Positions 7,549-16,191 of a stretch of 64,000 nt of DNA are shown here, one piece after another. The notes under the pieces were generated by a model. It made no database searches and was not told where the DNA came from. It saw only the letters and a list, made by a program, of their open reading frames with translations. Numbering within the stretch: the stretch's first letter is position 1; the number at the start of each line of letters is the position of its first letter. The stretch is from Halobacterium sp. CBA1132 (lineage in GTDB: Archaea > Halobacteriota > Halobacteria > Halobacteriales > Halobacteriaceae), in the NCBI RefSeq assembly GCF_001485535.1, contig NZ_BCMZ01000001.1, positions 1,488,001-1,552,000 on the forward strand. Direction: 5' to 3'. The translations under genes and the position numbers were made by a program.

Positions 7549-8481
7549 ATGGTTGACGTGCCCGCTCAGGCGGTCAACGCCGCCCGCAACCTCCGCTACC
7601 GCGGCGCCGACGCTGTCCGCGAACTCGCGTCGCTGGTGGCCTACTCCGTGCAGTCGAGTACCGACCCCGACCCCGTGCTGGACGCCGACTGGGACGTTCT
7701 CGTGGTGTTGGACGCGTGCCGCGCGGACCTCTTCGAGGCGGTCACCGCGGACGCCGACCACGACTTCCTCCCCGAGAATCCGGGGTCGCGGACGTCGCCC
7801 GCCAGTTCCTCCGTGGAGTGGCTGGAGACGGTGTTCGGCGGGGCCGACGACGACGCGCTCGCGGACCTCGCGTACGTCACCGGCAACCCCTACTCCGCGT
7901 CGAAAATCGACCACGACCGCTTCCACAGCGTCGAGGAGGTGTGGCGGTACGCGTGGGACGACGACCTCGGGACGATTCCGCCGCGCCCGGTGACGGACGC
8001 CGCCATCCGCACTGGCCGCGAGACGACCGCCGACCGCGTGGTCGTCCACTACATGCAGCCGCACTTCCCGTCGGTCGTCGAGCGCGAGCAGCGAAGCGAG
8101 GGCGTCGAACTGGACGCGTTCGGCGACGACGAGATGTCCGTCTGGGACGACCTCCGCTTCGGCCGGCGCAGCGAGGCCGACGCGTGGCAGACCTACCGAG
8201 AGAACCTCGAATACGTCCTCGGCGACCTCGGCGTGCTGTTCGAGAACCTCGACGCCGAGCGCGTCGTCGTCACCGCCGACCACGGCAACGCGTTCGGCGA
8301 ACACCACGTCTACGGCCACCCGGGCGGCGTCGACTTACCGGTCCTCCGGGAGGTGCCGTGGTGCGAGACGACCGCGACGGACACGCACAGCCGCGACCCC
8401 GACGCCGCGGGCCGCGACGACACCGGCGACGGCGGCGACGTCGTCGAAGAACGCCTCGAAGACCTCGGTTACCGAACGTGA
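7549..8481 (+). CDS. AlkP-superfamily (sulfatase-like) hydrolase, first of a tandem pair
   Basis: A 310-residue haloarchaeal member of the alkaline phosphatase/sulfatase superfamily. WDVLVVLDACRADLFEAV near residues 48-65 supplies the first metal-binding Asp and the Cys/Ala nucleophile region, and VVTADHGNAFGEHHVYGHPGG near 240-260 supplies the metal-binding Asp-His pair and a distal His. It has no signal peptide or membrane segment, so it acts in the cytoplasm or is exported another way. It ends three bases before the next AlkP gene; both proteins end in the same motif, ERLEDLGY, which suggests an ancient duplication or shared partner. Substrate unknown; phosphoglycerol or phosphate transfer in surface polymer synthesis is a reasonable guess. 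Confidence 0.85.
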   Translation: MVDVPAQAVNAARNLRYRGADAVRELASLVAYSVQSSTDPDPVLDADWDVLVVLDACRADLFEAVTADADHDFLPENPGSRTSPASSSVEWLETVFGGADDDALADLAYVTGNPYSASKIDHDRFHSVEEVWRYAWDDDLGTIPPRPVTDAAIRTGRETTADRVVVHYMQPHFPSVVEREQRSEGVELDAFGDDEMSVWDDLRFGRRSEADAWQTYRENLEYVLGDLGVLFENLDAERVVVTADHGNAFGEHHVYGHPGGVDLPVLREVPWCETTATDTHSRDPDAAGRDDTGDGGDVVEERLEDLGYRT

Positions 8482-8483
8482 CT

Positions 8484-9722
8484 ATGGACGCTCCCGACTC
8501 CCCGAACCTCCTGTTGGTCGTGGTGGACTGCCTCCGAGAAGACTTCCTGCACCGGGACGCCGTCGACACCCCGTTTCTCGACGACCTCCGCGAACGCGGC
8601 CGCGAGTCCACAGAGCTGTACGCGACTGCGACGACGACGACGCCCGCAATCGCCAGCCTGCTGACGGGCGCGTACGGCGAACGAAACGGCATCAAGTCGC
8701 TGCGCCGCGGCAGCCTCTCGACGGACGTCGAGTCGATGCCCGAGATTCTGGGCGACGCCGGCTACCACACGGAGGCGATGGCGACGGGCCCGCTCGTCCC
8801 CGAGACGGGCCTCGACCGCGGGTTCGACGCCTACGACTGCCGAGACCGCGACGAGTCGATGTTCAGCGACTGGCGCGAGGAGGGCCTCGATAGGGTCGCG
8901 GACCTCCCGGAGCCGTTCGCCGCGTTCGTCCACCTCTGGGAGATTCACGAGGACATCCACGTCCCCGCCGAGTTCGACAGCCCCGAGTACGGAGAGACGC
9001 CGTACGGCCGCGCGCTCTCCGCGCTCGACCGCGAAATCGAGGCGCTCGTCGACGCCGTCCCCGACGACACGGTGGTCGCCGTCGTCGGCGACCACGGCGA
9101 GAGCATCACCCACCGCGACAACCCGCTGCGCCTGCTCGTGAAGTCCCTGCGGGACGCCGTGAAGTACTACGGCGGCGTCGACACCCGCGGCGCCGTCGAG
9201 CGAATCAACCAGTACTTCGCGGACTGGGGGCCGGACGTCACCGACCACTTCATCGAGAACGGCCACGGCGAGAACATCTTCGACTATACGACGAACGTCC
9301 CGTTCGTGCTCGCCGGCCCCGGCGTCGACTCCGCGACGGTCGACGCTCAAGTCCGGCAAATCGACGTCCTGCCGACGCTGCTCGACGCGCTCGGTGTCGA
9401 CCACGAGACCGACGGCGACGTCATCGAACCCGGCGTCGACGACCGCGTGGCGTACATGCGGGCGTGCGGGGCGTCGCTGCACCGCGAACGCAACTGGGCG
9501 CGCGCCGTCCGTTACGACGACGCCACGTACATCGAGTACCCGGACCGCGACTGGGAACCCGGCCTCTACGACGCCGACGCGAACCCCCGACAACTCGAAC
9601 GCGTCGACGACCCCGACCTCGAAGCCGAACTCCGCGAACGCCTCCCCGAACGCGGCGTCGACCCGACGGACGTCGAGATGCTGGAAATCAACGAGCGCCT
9701 CGAAGACCTCGGCTATCTCTGA
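8484..9722 (+). CDS. Sulfatase / AlkP-superfamily hydrolase, second of a tandem pair
   Basis: A 412-residue sulfatase-fold protein. LLLVVVDCLREDFL at residues 8-21 carries the metal-binding Asp and a Cys-Leu-Arg motif at the nucleophile position, TTTTPAIASLLTGAYGERNGIKSL (around 50-75) matches the conserved active-site helix of sulfatases, and VVAVVGDHGESITH near 195-208 gives the second Asp-His pair. The ATG at 8484 follows the previous stop by two bases, so translation is coupled. It ends ERLEDLGYL like its neighbour. Whether Cys17 is the nucleophile, or the enzyme is a phosphotransferase, cannot be decided from sequence alone. Confidence 0.87.
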   Translation: MDAPDSPNLLLVVVDCLREDFLHRDAVDTPFLDDLRERGRESTELYATATTTTPAIASLLTGAYGERNGIKSLRRGSLSTDVESMPEILGDAGYHTEAMATGPLVPETGLDRGFDAYDCRDRDESMFSDWREEGLDRVADLPEPFAAFVHLWEIHEDIHVPAEFDSPEYGETPYGRALSALDREIEALVDAVPDDTVVAVVGDHGESITHRDNPLRLLVKSLRDAVKYYGGVDTRGAVERINQYFADWGPDVTDHFIENGHGENIFDYTTNVPFVLAGPGVDSATVDAQVRQIDVLPTLLDALGVDHETDGDVIEPGVDDRVAYMRACGASLHRERNWARAVRYDDATYIEYPDRDWEPGLYDADANPRQLERVDDPDLEAELRERLPERGVDPTDVEMLEINERLEDLGYL

Positions 9723-9766
9723 AGCAGGCGCTCGGCGGCGGAGAACAGCGGAGAACGGAGACCGGG

Positions 9767-10003
9767 TTAGGCGTCGTCGACTTCTTCGTCTTCGCCCTCG
9801 TCGGGGTCCTCCTCGCTCTCGTCGTTCTCGGCGGCTTCGAGGTTGTCCTCGGGCACGCCGGCTTCCTGCCCGTCGTCGAAGCTCACGGTGTAGTTGGGCT
9901 CGCCGAACATCGTCTCGACGACCTGCGTGACGGTGCCGATTTCGCCGTCGTACTCGCTGTGCTTGTCGTGGAGGACGACCTCGTCGTCTTCTTCGAAGCT
10001 CAT
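9767..10003 (-). CDS. Small acidic beta-barrel-like protein, conserved in haloarchaea (78 aa)
   Basis: Function unknown. Residues 1-55 (MSFEEDDEVVLHDKHSEYDG then IGTVTQVVETMFGEPNYTVS then FDDGQEAGVPEDNLE) look like a KOW/Tudor-type small beta barrel that binds nucleic acid or protein, and residues 56-78 are a very acidic tail (ENDESEEDPDEGEDEEVDD). It is convergent with the sulfatase pair upstream. The ATG and composition are normal for halophile genes. Assigned as hypothetical; an RNA- or ribosome-linked role is only suggested by the KOW-like pattern G-x-I-G-T-V. Confidence 0.75.
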   Translation of the reverse strand: MSFEEDDEVVLHDKHSEYDGEIGTVTQVVETMFGEPNYTVSFDDGQEAGVPEDNLEAAENDESEEDPDEGEDEEVDDA

Positions 10004-10151
10004 GCCTCGACAGTTCCCGCGGCCGATTCAAAAGCGACCCGGTTTCGCGGCTCCGAAACGGTAACGTGCGAGTCGCTCGTACGGCCGGCTATGACCCCCG
10101 CTCTCGCCCCGCTCGCAGCGCCGTCGAACCGCCCGCAGGCACCGCAACGCG

Positions 10152-10709
10152 ATGCCCGTCGATGACCTCTGGTATCTCGCGAGTCGCGCCGAACAGCGCG
10201 CCGAACGCGCCTATCACGCGCTGACCGACGCTCACGAGGACTTCATCGAGTTCGACCGGCGGCGGTCGGTCTCCCGACAGCGCTTCCGCACGCTCGCCGA
10301 GCGCGTCGAGCGGACGGGCGCACCCTTCGGCGCGCACACGGTCGTCTACCGGGAGAACGGCGACGTGGTGTTGGTGCGCCACGAGGACGTCGACCTCTGG
10401 GTGCTCCCCGGCGGCGGCGTCGACGACGGCGAAACGTTCCGCGAGGCCGCCGAGCGCGAACTCGCCGAAGAAGCCGGCGTCGACGCCACCTACCACGGCC
10501 TCGCGATGGTGACTACGGTGGCGTTCCACTCCAGCGGCCACTCCGCGTGGGGCGTCCTCCCGGTGTTCGAGGCGTGCGCCGACGACACCACGCTCGAAGT
10601 CCGAGACCCGGACGGCGAAATCTCGGCCGCCGCGTGGTTCGCGGACCTCCCCGAGGACACCCGCGACCGCAGCGACCTCCAGCGCTGGCGCGAGCGCGCG
10701 CTCTCGTAG
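10152..10709 (+). CDS. Nudix hydrolase
   Basis: Hydrolyses a nucleoside diphosphate linked to another group; the true substrate is not predictable. The Nudix box GGGVDDGETFREAAERELAEEAGV falls at about residues 81-104 (G-x5-E-x7-R-E-x2-E-E-x-G) with all catalytic residues present, after the beta strands HTVVYRENGDVVLVRHE. An N-terminal helical extension of about 55 residues (WYLASRAEQRAERAYHALTD) is common in haloarchaeal copies and may mediate dimers. The gene is followed 31 bases later by a GNAT gene on the same strand, so they may share a transcript. Confidence 0.92.
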   Translation: MPVDDLWYLASRAEQRAERAYHALTDAHEDFIEFDRRRSVSRQRFRTLAERVERTGAPFGAHTVVYRENGDVVLVRHEDVDLWVLPGGGVDDGETFREAAERELAEEAGVDATYHGLAMVTTVAFHSSGHSAWGVLPVFEACADDTTLEVRDPDGEISAAAWFADLPEDTRDRSDLQRWRERALS

Positions 10710-10740
10710 CGCTTTTCTCGCCGCTCCGCGTCGCTGGCGT

Positions 10741-11202
10741 ATGGACGTGCGCGTGCCGGCGGACAGCGAACGAGCGGCCGTCGCCGACCGGCTGCTGCGG
10801 CCGGCGTACCGCGAGGCCGAAGTCCTCGACCCCGAGTTCAGCGACCTCGACGAGCGCGTCGTCGGCGAGGAGGACTGCTCGCGGTGGCTGGACGACGCCG
10901 ACCGCACGATGTTCGTCGCGTACGACCCCGAACCGGTGGGCGTCGTCTCCGGCGGCGTCGCGTCGTCGCCGGCGCTGTACACGCGCGGGAAGAACTGCTA
11001 CGTCGACGGCCTCTACGTCGTCCCCGAGCGCCGCCGGGAAGGCGTCGCGGGCAGTCTGCTCGACCGCATGAAGACGTGGGGCCGCGAGCGCGACTGCGAG
11101 TACGCGAGCCTCTCCGTGCACGTGGACAACCACGCCGCGATGGCGTTCTACGAGAACCACGGCTTCGAGCCGAAGTTCCGCAGCCTCCGCCAGCGCCTCT
11201 GA
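10741..11202 (+). CDS. GNAT family N-acetyltransferase
   Basis: Transfers an acetyl group from acetyl-CoA to an amine; substrate unknown. The 153-residue protein shows the GNAT core: YVDGLYVVPERRREGVAGSLLDRM (about 83-106) is motif A with the R/Q-x-x-G-x-G/A acetyl-CoA loop, and SLSVHVDNHAAMAFYENHGFEPKF (about 122-145) is motif B with the Asn-x-x-A-x-x-x-Y-x-x-x-G-F pattern. Length is normal. It lies downstream of the Nudix gene and its stop codon directly abuts the stop of the convergent next gene. Confidence 0.92.
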   Translation: MDVRVPADSERAAVADRLLRPAYREAEVLDPEFSDLDERVVGEEDCSRWLDDADRTMFVAYDPEPVGVVSGGVASSPALYTRGKNCYVDGLYVVPERRREGVAGSLLDRMKTWGRERDCEYASLSVHVDNHAAMAFYENHGFEPKFRSLRQRL

Positions 11203-12081
11203 CTACTCCGGGCCGAAGGACTTCCCCTCGCGCTCTTCGGCGTCCATCCGGCGGAGCGTGGCGCGGGCGTTGCTCGCCTCGTAGCCGAAGAACACGCCCT
11301 CGGCGTACTCCTCGACGACTTCGGTGGCGTGAACCAGATTCTCGACCTCGACGTCGACGGCGTACAGTTCGACGCTGAACGGCGCGTCCAGCAAGTCCTC
11401 GAAGCCGGAGGCGATGGTCTCCAGCCAGTACGTCGTGCCGTAGTTCGTGTCGTACAGCGGCACGACGAACTCGTCGACGTGCTCGGCGAGCGCCTCGACG
11501 TCGAGGCCCGCGCGCTCGTAGAGGTGTCCCGGATACGGGTCGGGGTAGAGGGTGAGATACGTCGTTCCGGGGATGCGGTCGGCGGCCTCCGCGACGAACT
11601 CCGTGATGACGCTCGCGCGCCAGTCGTACCAGTTGTCGAACTCGGTGTCTCGCGGGCTCCGCCCGCTCGACTCTCCGGTGGAACGTTGTTCCACCCATTC
11701 CTCGAACGCGCTCTCGCAGCGCTCGCAGTGACAGTACTCGTCGCGCGGGAACCCAACGTCGTCGAGGCGAACGTCGCCGCTGACCTCCGCGCACGTCTCG
11801 ATGACCGTCAACAGGCCCTCGCGGTAGTCCTCGGCCAGCGGGCAGATGTACGACCAGTCGAAGTACGGCTGGTCGCGGGTGGCCTCGTTGCCCTCGTCGT
11901 CGACGGGCACGAGGTCGGGCTCGGTGCCGGCGGTGGCGTTGTCCCCGAAGCAAGACACCATGCTGACGGCGTCCTCCAGCGGGTCGGTGTGGCGGCCGGT
12001 GACGTCTTTGACCTCGTAGAACGTGCGGTCGAACTCCGGCCACTCGATTTCCTCGGCGTTCCGCGTGACGACGCCGTACAT
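11203..12081 (-). CDS. Conserved haloarchaeal protein, glycoside-hydrolase-like TIM-barrel guess
   Basis: Not firmly identified. The 292-residue protein has no signal peptide. DEYCHCERCESAFEEW (residues 114-129) resembles the Cys-x-Cys-x2-Cys motif found in several uncharacterised TIM-barrel glycoside-hydrolase-like families, where it follows a strand ending in Asp-Glu. Later segments (TTYLTLYPDPYPGHLYERAGLD and DEFVVPLYDTNYGTTYWL) look like alternating strands and helices of a barrel with aromatic and acidic residues at strand ends. Residues about 130-146 (EQRSTGESSGRSPRD) are an in-frame palindromic insertion. It is convergent with the GNAT gene and has its own promoter space upstream. Confidence 0.7.
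   Translation of the reverse strand: MYGVVTRNAEEIEWPEFDRTFYEVKDVTGRHTDPLEDAVSMVSCFGDNATAGTEPDLVPVDDEGNEATRDQPYFDWSYICPLAEDYREGLLTVIETCAEVSGDVRLDDVGFPRDEYCHCERCESAFEEWVEQRSTGESSGRSPRDTEFDNWYDWRASVITEFVAEAADRIPGTTYLTLYPDPYPGHLYERAGLDVEALAEHVDEFVVPLYDTNYGTTYWLETIASGFEDLLDAPFSVELYAVDVEVENLVHATEVVEEYAEGVFFGYEASNARATLRRMDAEEREGKSFGPE
11652..11695. repeat. In-frame palindromic insertion (VE..ST subfamily)
   Basis: Two perfect hairpins inside the preceding gene: GCGGGC/GCCCGC with a 3-base loop (11652-11666) and GGTGGAAC/GTTCCACC with a 3-base loop (11677-11695). In the coding direction the GTGGAAC...GTTCCAC arm reads Val-Glu-Gln-Arg-Ser-Thr, the same frame as in the copies near 49.7 kb and 59.5 kb. 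Confidence 0.75.
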
Positions 12082-12183
12082 AGACGCGGCTTGGCCGGCG
12101 GGCCGCCTAAGTCGTTCGCTCTCGGCACGCGACGGCGAGAAAACGGAGGTGGTGAGCGGGCGGAACGGGGACCGAACGCGGCG

Positions 12184-12300
12184 TCAGTCGATGCGGTCGA
12201 CTTCTTCCGGTTCGGGCGCTTCGTCGCCCCCGAGGACGAACTTCCAGACGAGGGCGATGACGAACAGTACGGCGGCGGCTTTCACTAGCTTCCCTGCCAT
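12184..12300 (-). CDS. Small single-helix membrane protein (38 aa)
   Basis: Too short for most gene finders but convincing: MAGKLVKAAAVLFVIALVWK followed by FVLGGDEAPEPEEVDRID. It has a basic N-terminus, one membrane helix (about residues 6-23) and an acidic tail, so the tail is probably outside or the protein is a membrane-anchored partner. Codon third positions are G/C as in neighbours. It stands alone between divergent and convergent genes. Function unknown; one-helix proteins of this type are common in haloarchaea. Confidence 0.65.
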   Translation of the reverse strand: MAGKLVKAAAVLFVIALVWKFVLGGDEAPEPEEVDRID

Positions 12301-12377
12301 GCTTGACACTATCGGCGCCCTGCACTAAACGCTTTGCGGGGTCGGCACGAATCCGTGATTCACGGCCGACAGGTCGG

Positions 12378-12836
12378 TCAGTCTCGGAGGTGAGCGGTGA
12401 TGTCCTCGCGGACGATTTCGCCGCAGTACTCGCAGCGCAGGCCGTCGTCCAGCACCGCGAACGTCGGGTCGACGGGTTCGCCGGCGTTCGTGATGCACTC
12501 GCGGTTCGGGCAGACGAGCACGCCGCCGACCTCCTCGGGGGGTTCGACGCGGCGCTTCTCGACGACGTCGTAGTCGCGGATGATGTTGATGGTGGCTTCG
12601 GGCGCGATGAGCGACAGCACCTCCGCCTCGCTGTCGCTGAGTTCGCGCCCCTCGACTTTCACGATGTCCTTGCGCCCCATCCTATCGGAGGGGACGTTCA
12701 TCCCGAGGCTCATCGTCGTCCCCTCGGTGCCGTCGATGCCCAGCAGTTTGAGCACGTGCAGCGCCTCCCCGGCGGAGACGTGGTCGATGACGGTGCCGCT
12801 CTGAATCTTCGAGACGCGGAGTTCTGTGTCAGTCAT
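12378..12836 (-). CDS. pyrI: Aspartate carbamoyltransferase regulatory subunit
   Basis: Regulatory chain of aspartate transcarbamoylase, which commits carbamoyl phosphate to pyrimidine synthesis. The N-terminal allosteric domain has [18 protein letters not shown] (residues 5-22), the nucleotide-effector site of the family. The C-terminal zinc domain has CPNREC (about 111-116) and CEYCGE (about 139-144), giving the Cys-x4-Cys and Cys-x2-Cys zinc ligands that hold it to the catalytic chain. At 152 residues it has the usual length. Its ATG overlaps the end of pyrB by eight bases, so the two are made at fixed ratio. Confidence 0.97.
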   Translation of the reverse strand: MTDTELRVSKIQSGTVIDHVSAGEALHVLKLLGIDGTEGTTMSLGMNVPSDRMGRKDIVKVEGRELSDSEAEVLSLIAPEATINIIRDYDVVEKRRVEPPEEVGGVLVCPNRECITNAGEPVDPTFAVLDDGLRCEYCGEIVREDITAHLRD

Positions 12837-13740
12837 CGTCGAGGAGCAAGTCGAGGAGGGCCATTCGGACCGGGACGCCGTTGTGTGCCTGTTCGAAGTA
12901 CGTCGCGTTCTCCGTCTCGTCGACGGCGGCCGCGATTTCGTCCACGCGGGGCAGCGGGTGCATCACCGCGAGGTCGTCTTTGGCCACCTCCAGCGTCTCC
13001 GGCGTGATGCTGTACTCGCCGGCGACGGCCTCGTACTCGTCCTCGTCGGGGAAGCGCTCGCGCTGGATGCGCGTGACGTACAACACGTCGAGGTTCGGGA
13101 GGACGGCCTCCAACTCCTCGTGTTCGCGCACCTGCGCGCCGGCCTCGTGGAGGTCGTATCTGACAGAGCGTGGCAGCCGCAGGCTCTCGGGGCTGACGAA
13201 GTGCTGGCGGACGTCGAAATTCGTGAGCGCGTGCGCCAGCGAGTGGACCGTCCGGCCGTACTTCAGGTCGCCCATGATGCCGATGGAGATGTCGTCGAGG
13301 CCGGCGTGCTCGCGAATCGTGTAGAGGTCCAGCAGCGTCTGACTCGGGTGGTGGCCGGCGCCGTCGCCCGCGTTCACCACGGGAACGTCGACGTGCTCGC
13401 TGGCCATCTTCGCGGCGCCCTGCTTGGGGTGGCGGAGCACGATGCCGTCGGCGTACCCTTCGACGACGCGGACGGTGTCGGCCAGCGACTCGCCCTTCTT
13501 GACGGAGGAGGACTCCACGGAGCCCATGTCGACGACGTCGCCGCCGAGGCGTTTGGCGGCCGTCTCGAAACTCATCTTCGTGCGCGTGCTCGGCTCGAAG
13601 AAACAGAGCGCCAGCAGCGCGTCGGTGTGGCGCTCGCCGGCTGCTGCCGGGTCGTCGTCGAAGACCGCCGCCCTGTCGAGGACCGTCTCGATGTCGGCCC
13701 GCGAGAGCTGTTTGGCGGTGAGGAGGTGGTCGTGACGCAT
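12829..13740 (-). CDS. pyrB: Aspartate carbamoyltransferase catalytic subunit
   Basis: Forms N-carbamoyl-L-aspartate from carbamoyl phosphate and aspartate, the second step of pyrimidine synthesis. The 303-residue protein starts [38 protein letters not shown] near 46-65 contains the carbamoyl-phosphate loop (S-T-R-T), and the second domain has [16 protein letters not shown] near 260-275. The ATG at 13738-13740 is preferred because a TATA box (GTTTTACG, 13766-13773, minus strand) lies about 28 bases upstream, making a leaderless transcript. The longer reading frame adds a non-family, Arg-rich stretch. It forms a two-gene operon with pyrI. Confidence 0.97.
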   Translation of the reverse strand: MRHDHLLTAKQLSRADIETVLDRAAVFDDDPAAAGERHTDALLALCFFEPSTRTKMSFETAAKRLGGDVVDMGSVESSSVKKGESLADTVRVVEGYADGIVLRHPKQGAAKMASEHVDVPVVNAGDGAGHHPSQTLLDLYTIREHAGLDDISIGIMGDLKYGRTVHSLAHALTNFDVRQHFVSPESLRLPRSVRYDLHEAGAQVREHEELEAVLPNLDVLYVTRIQRERFPDEDEYEAVAGEYSITPETLEVAKDDLAVMHPLPRVDEIAAAVDETENATYFEQAHNGVPVRMALLDLLLDDD

Positions 13741-13860
13741 CGGTTCAGTACGCGACCCCCGGAAGCGTAAAACTCCCGGAGCGGCCCGCCGTCCGTGGCG
13801 TGCCACCGCGCCCCACTCGCGGCCGGAGGTTCAAGTGCGAAGCCGGCACCAATCGTTCGC

Positions 13861-14466
13861 GTGCTGGCAGTCGCGGGCGGTAAAGGTGGCAGCGGGAAGA
13901 CGACCACGGCGCTCGGGACAGCGGGCGCGCTCGTCGAGCGGCGGCGCCGCCCGCTCGTCGTCGACTGCGACCTCGACGCCCCGAACCTACACTTGCGAGC
14001 GGGCGTCCCCCGCGACCCCGGCGTCGGAGCGGCCACAGATGCGCGCGTCCACGAGTCCTCGGAGGTTCCGGGTGTCGACGTGCTCCCGGCGGGCGACGCG
14101 GACGGCGACGACCTCGCGGCGGCACTCGACGCGCTCCCCGAGTCGCGGCCGACGCTGTTGGACTGTCCCGCCGGCGCAAGCGAGGCCGCCGTCCGGCCGC
14201 TGCGCGCCGCAGACGCCTGCGTCGTCGTCGCAACCGACACCCGAGAGGGTGTCGAGGACGCCGTGAAGACCACCGCGATGGCGCGCGCCGTCGGCACGCC
14301 GGTTCGCGCCGTCGCCGTCGTTCGCGCGACCACCGTCCCAGCGGGACTGGCGGGGGCGACAGCCGCCGATACCGTGGCAGTTCCCGCCGCCGCGACGCCG
14401 CTAGACGCCACGGAGACGGCCGCAGCGTACGCGAGGCTGGCAGACTACGTGGAGCCAAATACTTAA
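13861..14466 (+). CDS. MinD/ParA-family P-loop ATPase
   Basis: Soluble P-loop ATPase of the MinD/ParA group, 201 residues, without a C-terminal amphipathic helix that I can recognise. VLAVAGGKGGSGKTTTALGT at the very N-terminus is the deviant Walker A motif (K-G-G-x-G-K-T), VVDCDLDAPNLHL near 37-49 is the A' motif, and LLDCPAG near 98-104 the Walker B region. GTG at 13861 is chosen since the motif normally starts within ten residues of the N-terminus. Haloarchaea have several such proteins, only some linked to positioning. Directly downstream, 27 bases away, lies a frameshifted RAD55-like gene, so the two may form a pair. Confidence 0.88.
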   Translation: MLAVAGGKGGSGKTTTALGTAGALVERRRRPLVVDCDLDAPNLHLRAGVPRDPGVGAATDARVHESSEVPGVDVLPAGDADGDDLAAALDALPESRPTLLDCPAGASEAAVRPLRAADACVVVATDTREGVEDAVKTTAMARAVGTPVRAVAVVRATTVPAGLAGATAADTVAVPAAATPLDATETAAAYARLADYVEPNT

Positions 14467-14493
14467 CCTCCGTCCGTCCCCTACGGTGGCATC

Positions 14494-15119
14494 ATGCGCG
14501 AGCGGCTCTCCACTGGTGTGGATGTCCTCGACCGGGAACTCGGGGCGGGGTTCCGGCCGGAACGGTGGTCGCCTACGAGGCACCGCCGGCCAGCCAAGGA
14601 GAGCTACTGCTGTACGAACTCACGCGGCCGCGCCCCACGCTGTACCTCACCACGAACCGGACCGAGCAAGCCGTCCGCGACGCCTTCGACGCGACAGACG
14701 CGCCCACCGGCGACCCCGAAGTGGGCTACATCCCGGGCGCCGACGCCATCGAGAACGCGCGCCGCGCGTTCCGCAGCGTCCCCCCGGAGTCGACGGTCGT
14801 CATCGACCCCGCGGACGCCCTCGAACGCGCGGACCGCGGGCGCTACGAGAACTTCCTCAACGAACTCGCCAACCACATGCGGAACGTCGGTGGCATCGCC
14901 GTCCTGCACTGCCTGGACAGCGACCACAACCCCGAACTGCGTGGCACCACCGAACACATGGCCGACGTCGTGTTCAAACTCCGCGTCGAGGAGACCAACG
15001 ACGAAGTCGAGACCCGACTCACCGTCCCGAAGTTCCGCGGCGGCAACGCCCTGGACTCCTCGATAAAACTGAACCTCGGCGAGCGCGTGCAGGTCGACAC
15101 CAGCCGCGACATCGCGTAG
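14494..15119 (+). pseudogene. RAD55/RecA-superfamily-like gene with a one-base frameshift
   Basis: The first 17 codons (MRERLSTGVDVLDRELG) and the long second part (from about 14550, reading VPAGTVVAYEAPPASQGELL onward) are two frames of one protein. Adding one G in the run 14542-14545 gives ...DRELGGGVPAGTVVAYEAP..., exactly the start expected for haloarchaeal RAD55-like (KaiC/RecA-like) proteins, and an unbroken 208-residue product. The Walker A loop is degenerate, as is usual for this group; no repair or signalling role can be shown. It is either a sequencing error in a G-run or a real inactivation. The end, ERVQVDTSRDIA, is intact. Confidence 0.85.
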
Positions 15120-15192
15120 CCGGCGCTACCAGCGGCTCCTTCGTTCGTTCTGCGATAAAAGTAGGCCGAGCGGCCGGAATCGGAAGCCGGCG

Positions 15193-16119
15193 TTAGGCTT
15201 CGTCTTCGTCGATGTCGAGTTCGTCGACGATTTCGTCGGCGTCGACGTCGGCGTCTTCGAGCGCGTCCTCGACGTCACCGAGATCCTCGCCGCCCATGCC
15301 ACCCATGCCGCCCATCATGCCGGGCATGCCAGCGGGCTGGCCGTCGATAATCTCCTGGACGATAACGCGGTCGATGTCCAGCATGTCGATGATCTGGTTC
15401 AGAATCTGGTCTTTGCCCATCATCCACTGCTGGTTGAACTGGAGTTCCGGGGACTGTTCGATGTAGAGGGTCTCCTTCTCGACGGTCTCCGTGGTGGTCT
15501 CCGTCTCGCCGTCGTCGTTCTCCTCGGTGACTTCCTCCTCGACCTCGTCGGTCTCGAGGTGCATGTCGAGTTCGGCGTCGAAGTACATCTGGAGGAGGCC
15601 GCGGGCCTTCTCGACGGTGTCCTCGACCTGATCGAGAATCTCGTACTCGTACTCGACGTCCTCGCCGGCGAGCGGGTGGTTGAAGTCGACGCGGGCGCGG
15701 CCGCCGATGACGGCTTCGACGTGGCCGTGCTCACCGTCGACGTCGACGTGCGCACCGGGGTAGCGCTCGTCCTCGGGAATCTTGTTCGCGGAGACGGTGC
15801 GGACTTCCTCCTCGTCGTACTCGCCGAACGCCTGCTCGACGACGACGGTACCGGTGTCGCCGACGTCCTTGCCGATGAGGTCGTCCTCGACGGCGTCGAA
15901 GATGTGACCCTCGCCGATGACGATGGTGCGCGGGGAGAACTCCTGCTCTTCGGTGTCGACGCCCTCTTCCTCGGCGACGTCCTCGTCGGTGGTGTCGACG
16001 AGTTCGCCGCTGTCGACCGTGTAGGCGGAGTAGGAGAGCTGAACGAAGTCTCCCTCCTGGAGTCCGCCCTGTTCTGTCTCGGATTCGTCGGCCGTCTCGG
16101 CCTCAGTTTCGTCGCTCAT
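15193..16119 (-). CDS. FKBP-type peptidyl-prolyl cis-trans isomerase (SlyD-like, with long acidic C-terminal region)
   Basis: Catalyses proline isomerisation and acts as a folding chaperone in the cytoplasm. After an acidic leader, QEGDFVQLSYSAYTVDSGEL (about 24-43) starts the FKBP domain; FSPRTIVIGEGHIFDAVEDDLIGKDVG (about 65-91) is its core, and the insert-in-flap domain follows with HGHVEAVIGGRARVDFNHPLAGED. Residues beyond 165 form an archaeal extension with charged stretches, a helical part (QFNQQWMMGKDQILNQIIDML) and a Gly/Met-rich segment near 263-280. The ATG at 16117-16119 has a TATA-like patch (TCTTAAGGG) at about -27. 308 residues, usual for haloarchaeal copies. Confidence 0.93.
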   Translation of the reverse strand: MSDETEAETADESETEQGGLQEGDFVQLSYSAYTVDSGELVDTTDEDVAEEEGVDTEEQEFSPRTIVIGEGHIFDAVEDDLIGKDVGDTGTVVVEQAFGEYDEEEVRTVSANKIPEDERYPGAHVDVDGEHGHVEAVIGGRARVDFNHPLAGEDVEYEYEILDQVEDTVEKARGLLQMYFDAELDMHLETDEVEEEVTEENDDGETETTTETVEKETLYIEQSPELQFNQQWMMGKDQILNQIIDMLDIDRVIVQEIIDGQPAGMPGMMGGMGGMGGEDLGDVEDALEDADVDADEIVDELDIDEDEA

Positions 16120-16191
16120 ACCACTACGCACTCCCGTTCCACCCTTAAGAATCACGTTTCGCGGCCGCGAGACGCACCGCGACTGCCGCGA

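Noticed and set aside
8085-8110. Another palindromic insertion in the first AlkP gene (GAGCAGCGAAGCGAGG)
   Set aside because: It has only a short dyad and the peptide (VEREQRSEGVE) fits a normal helix, so the evidence is too weak.
10089-10982. Antisense 297-codon frame over the Nudix gene
   Set aside because: No domain or start context; the Nudix box is on the plus strand.
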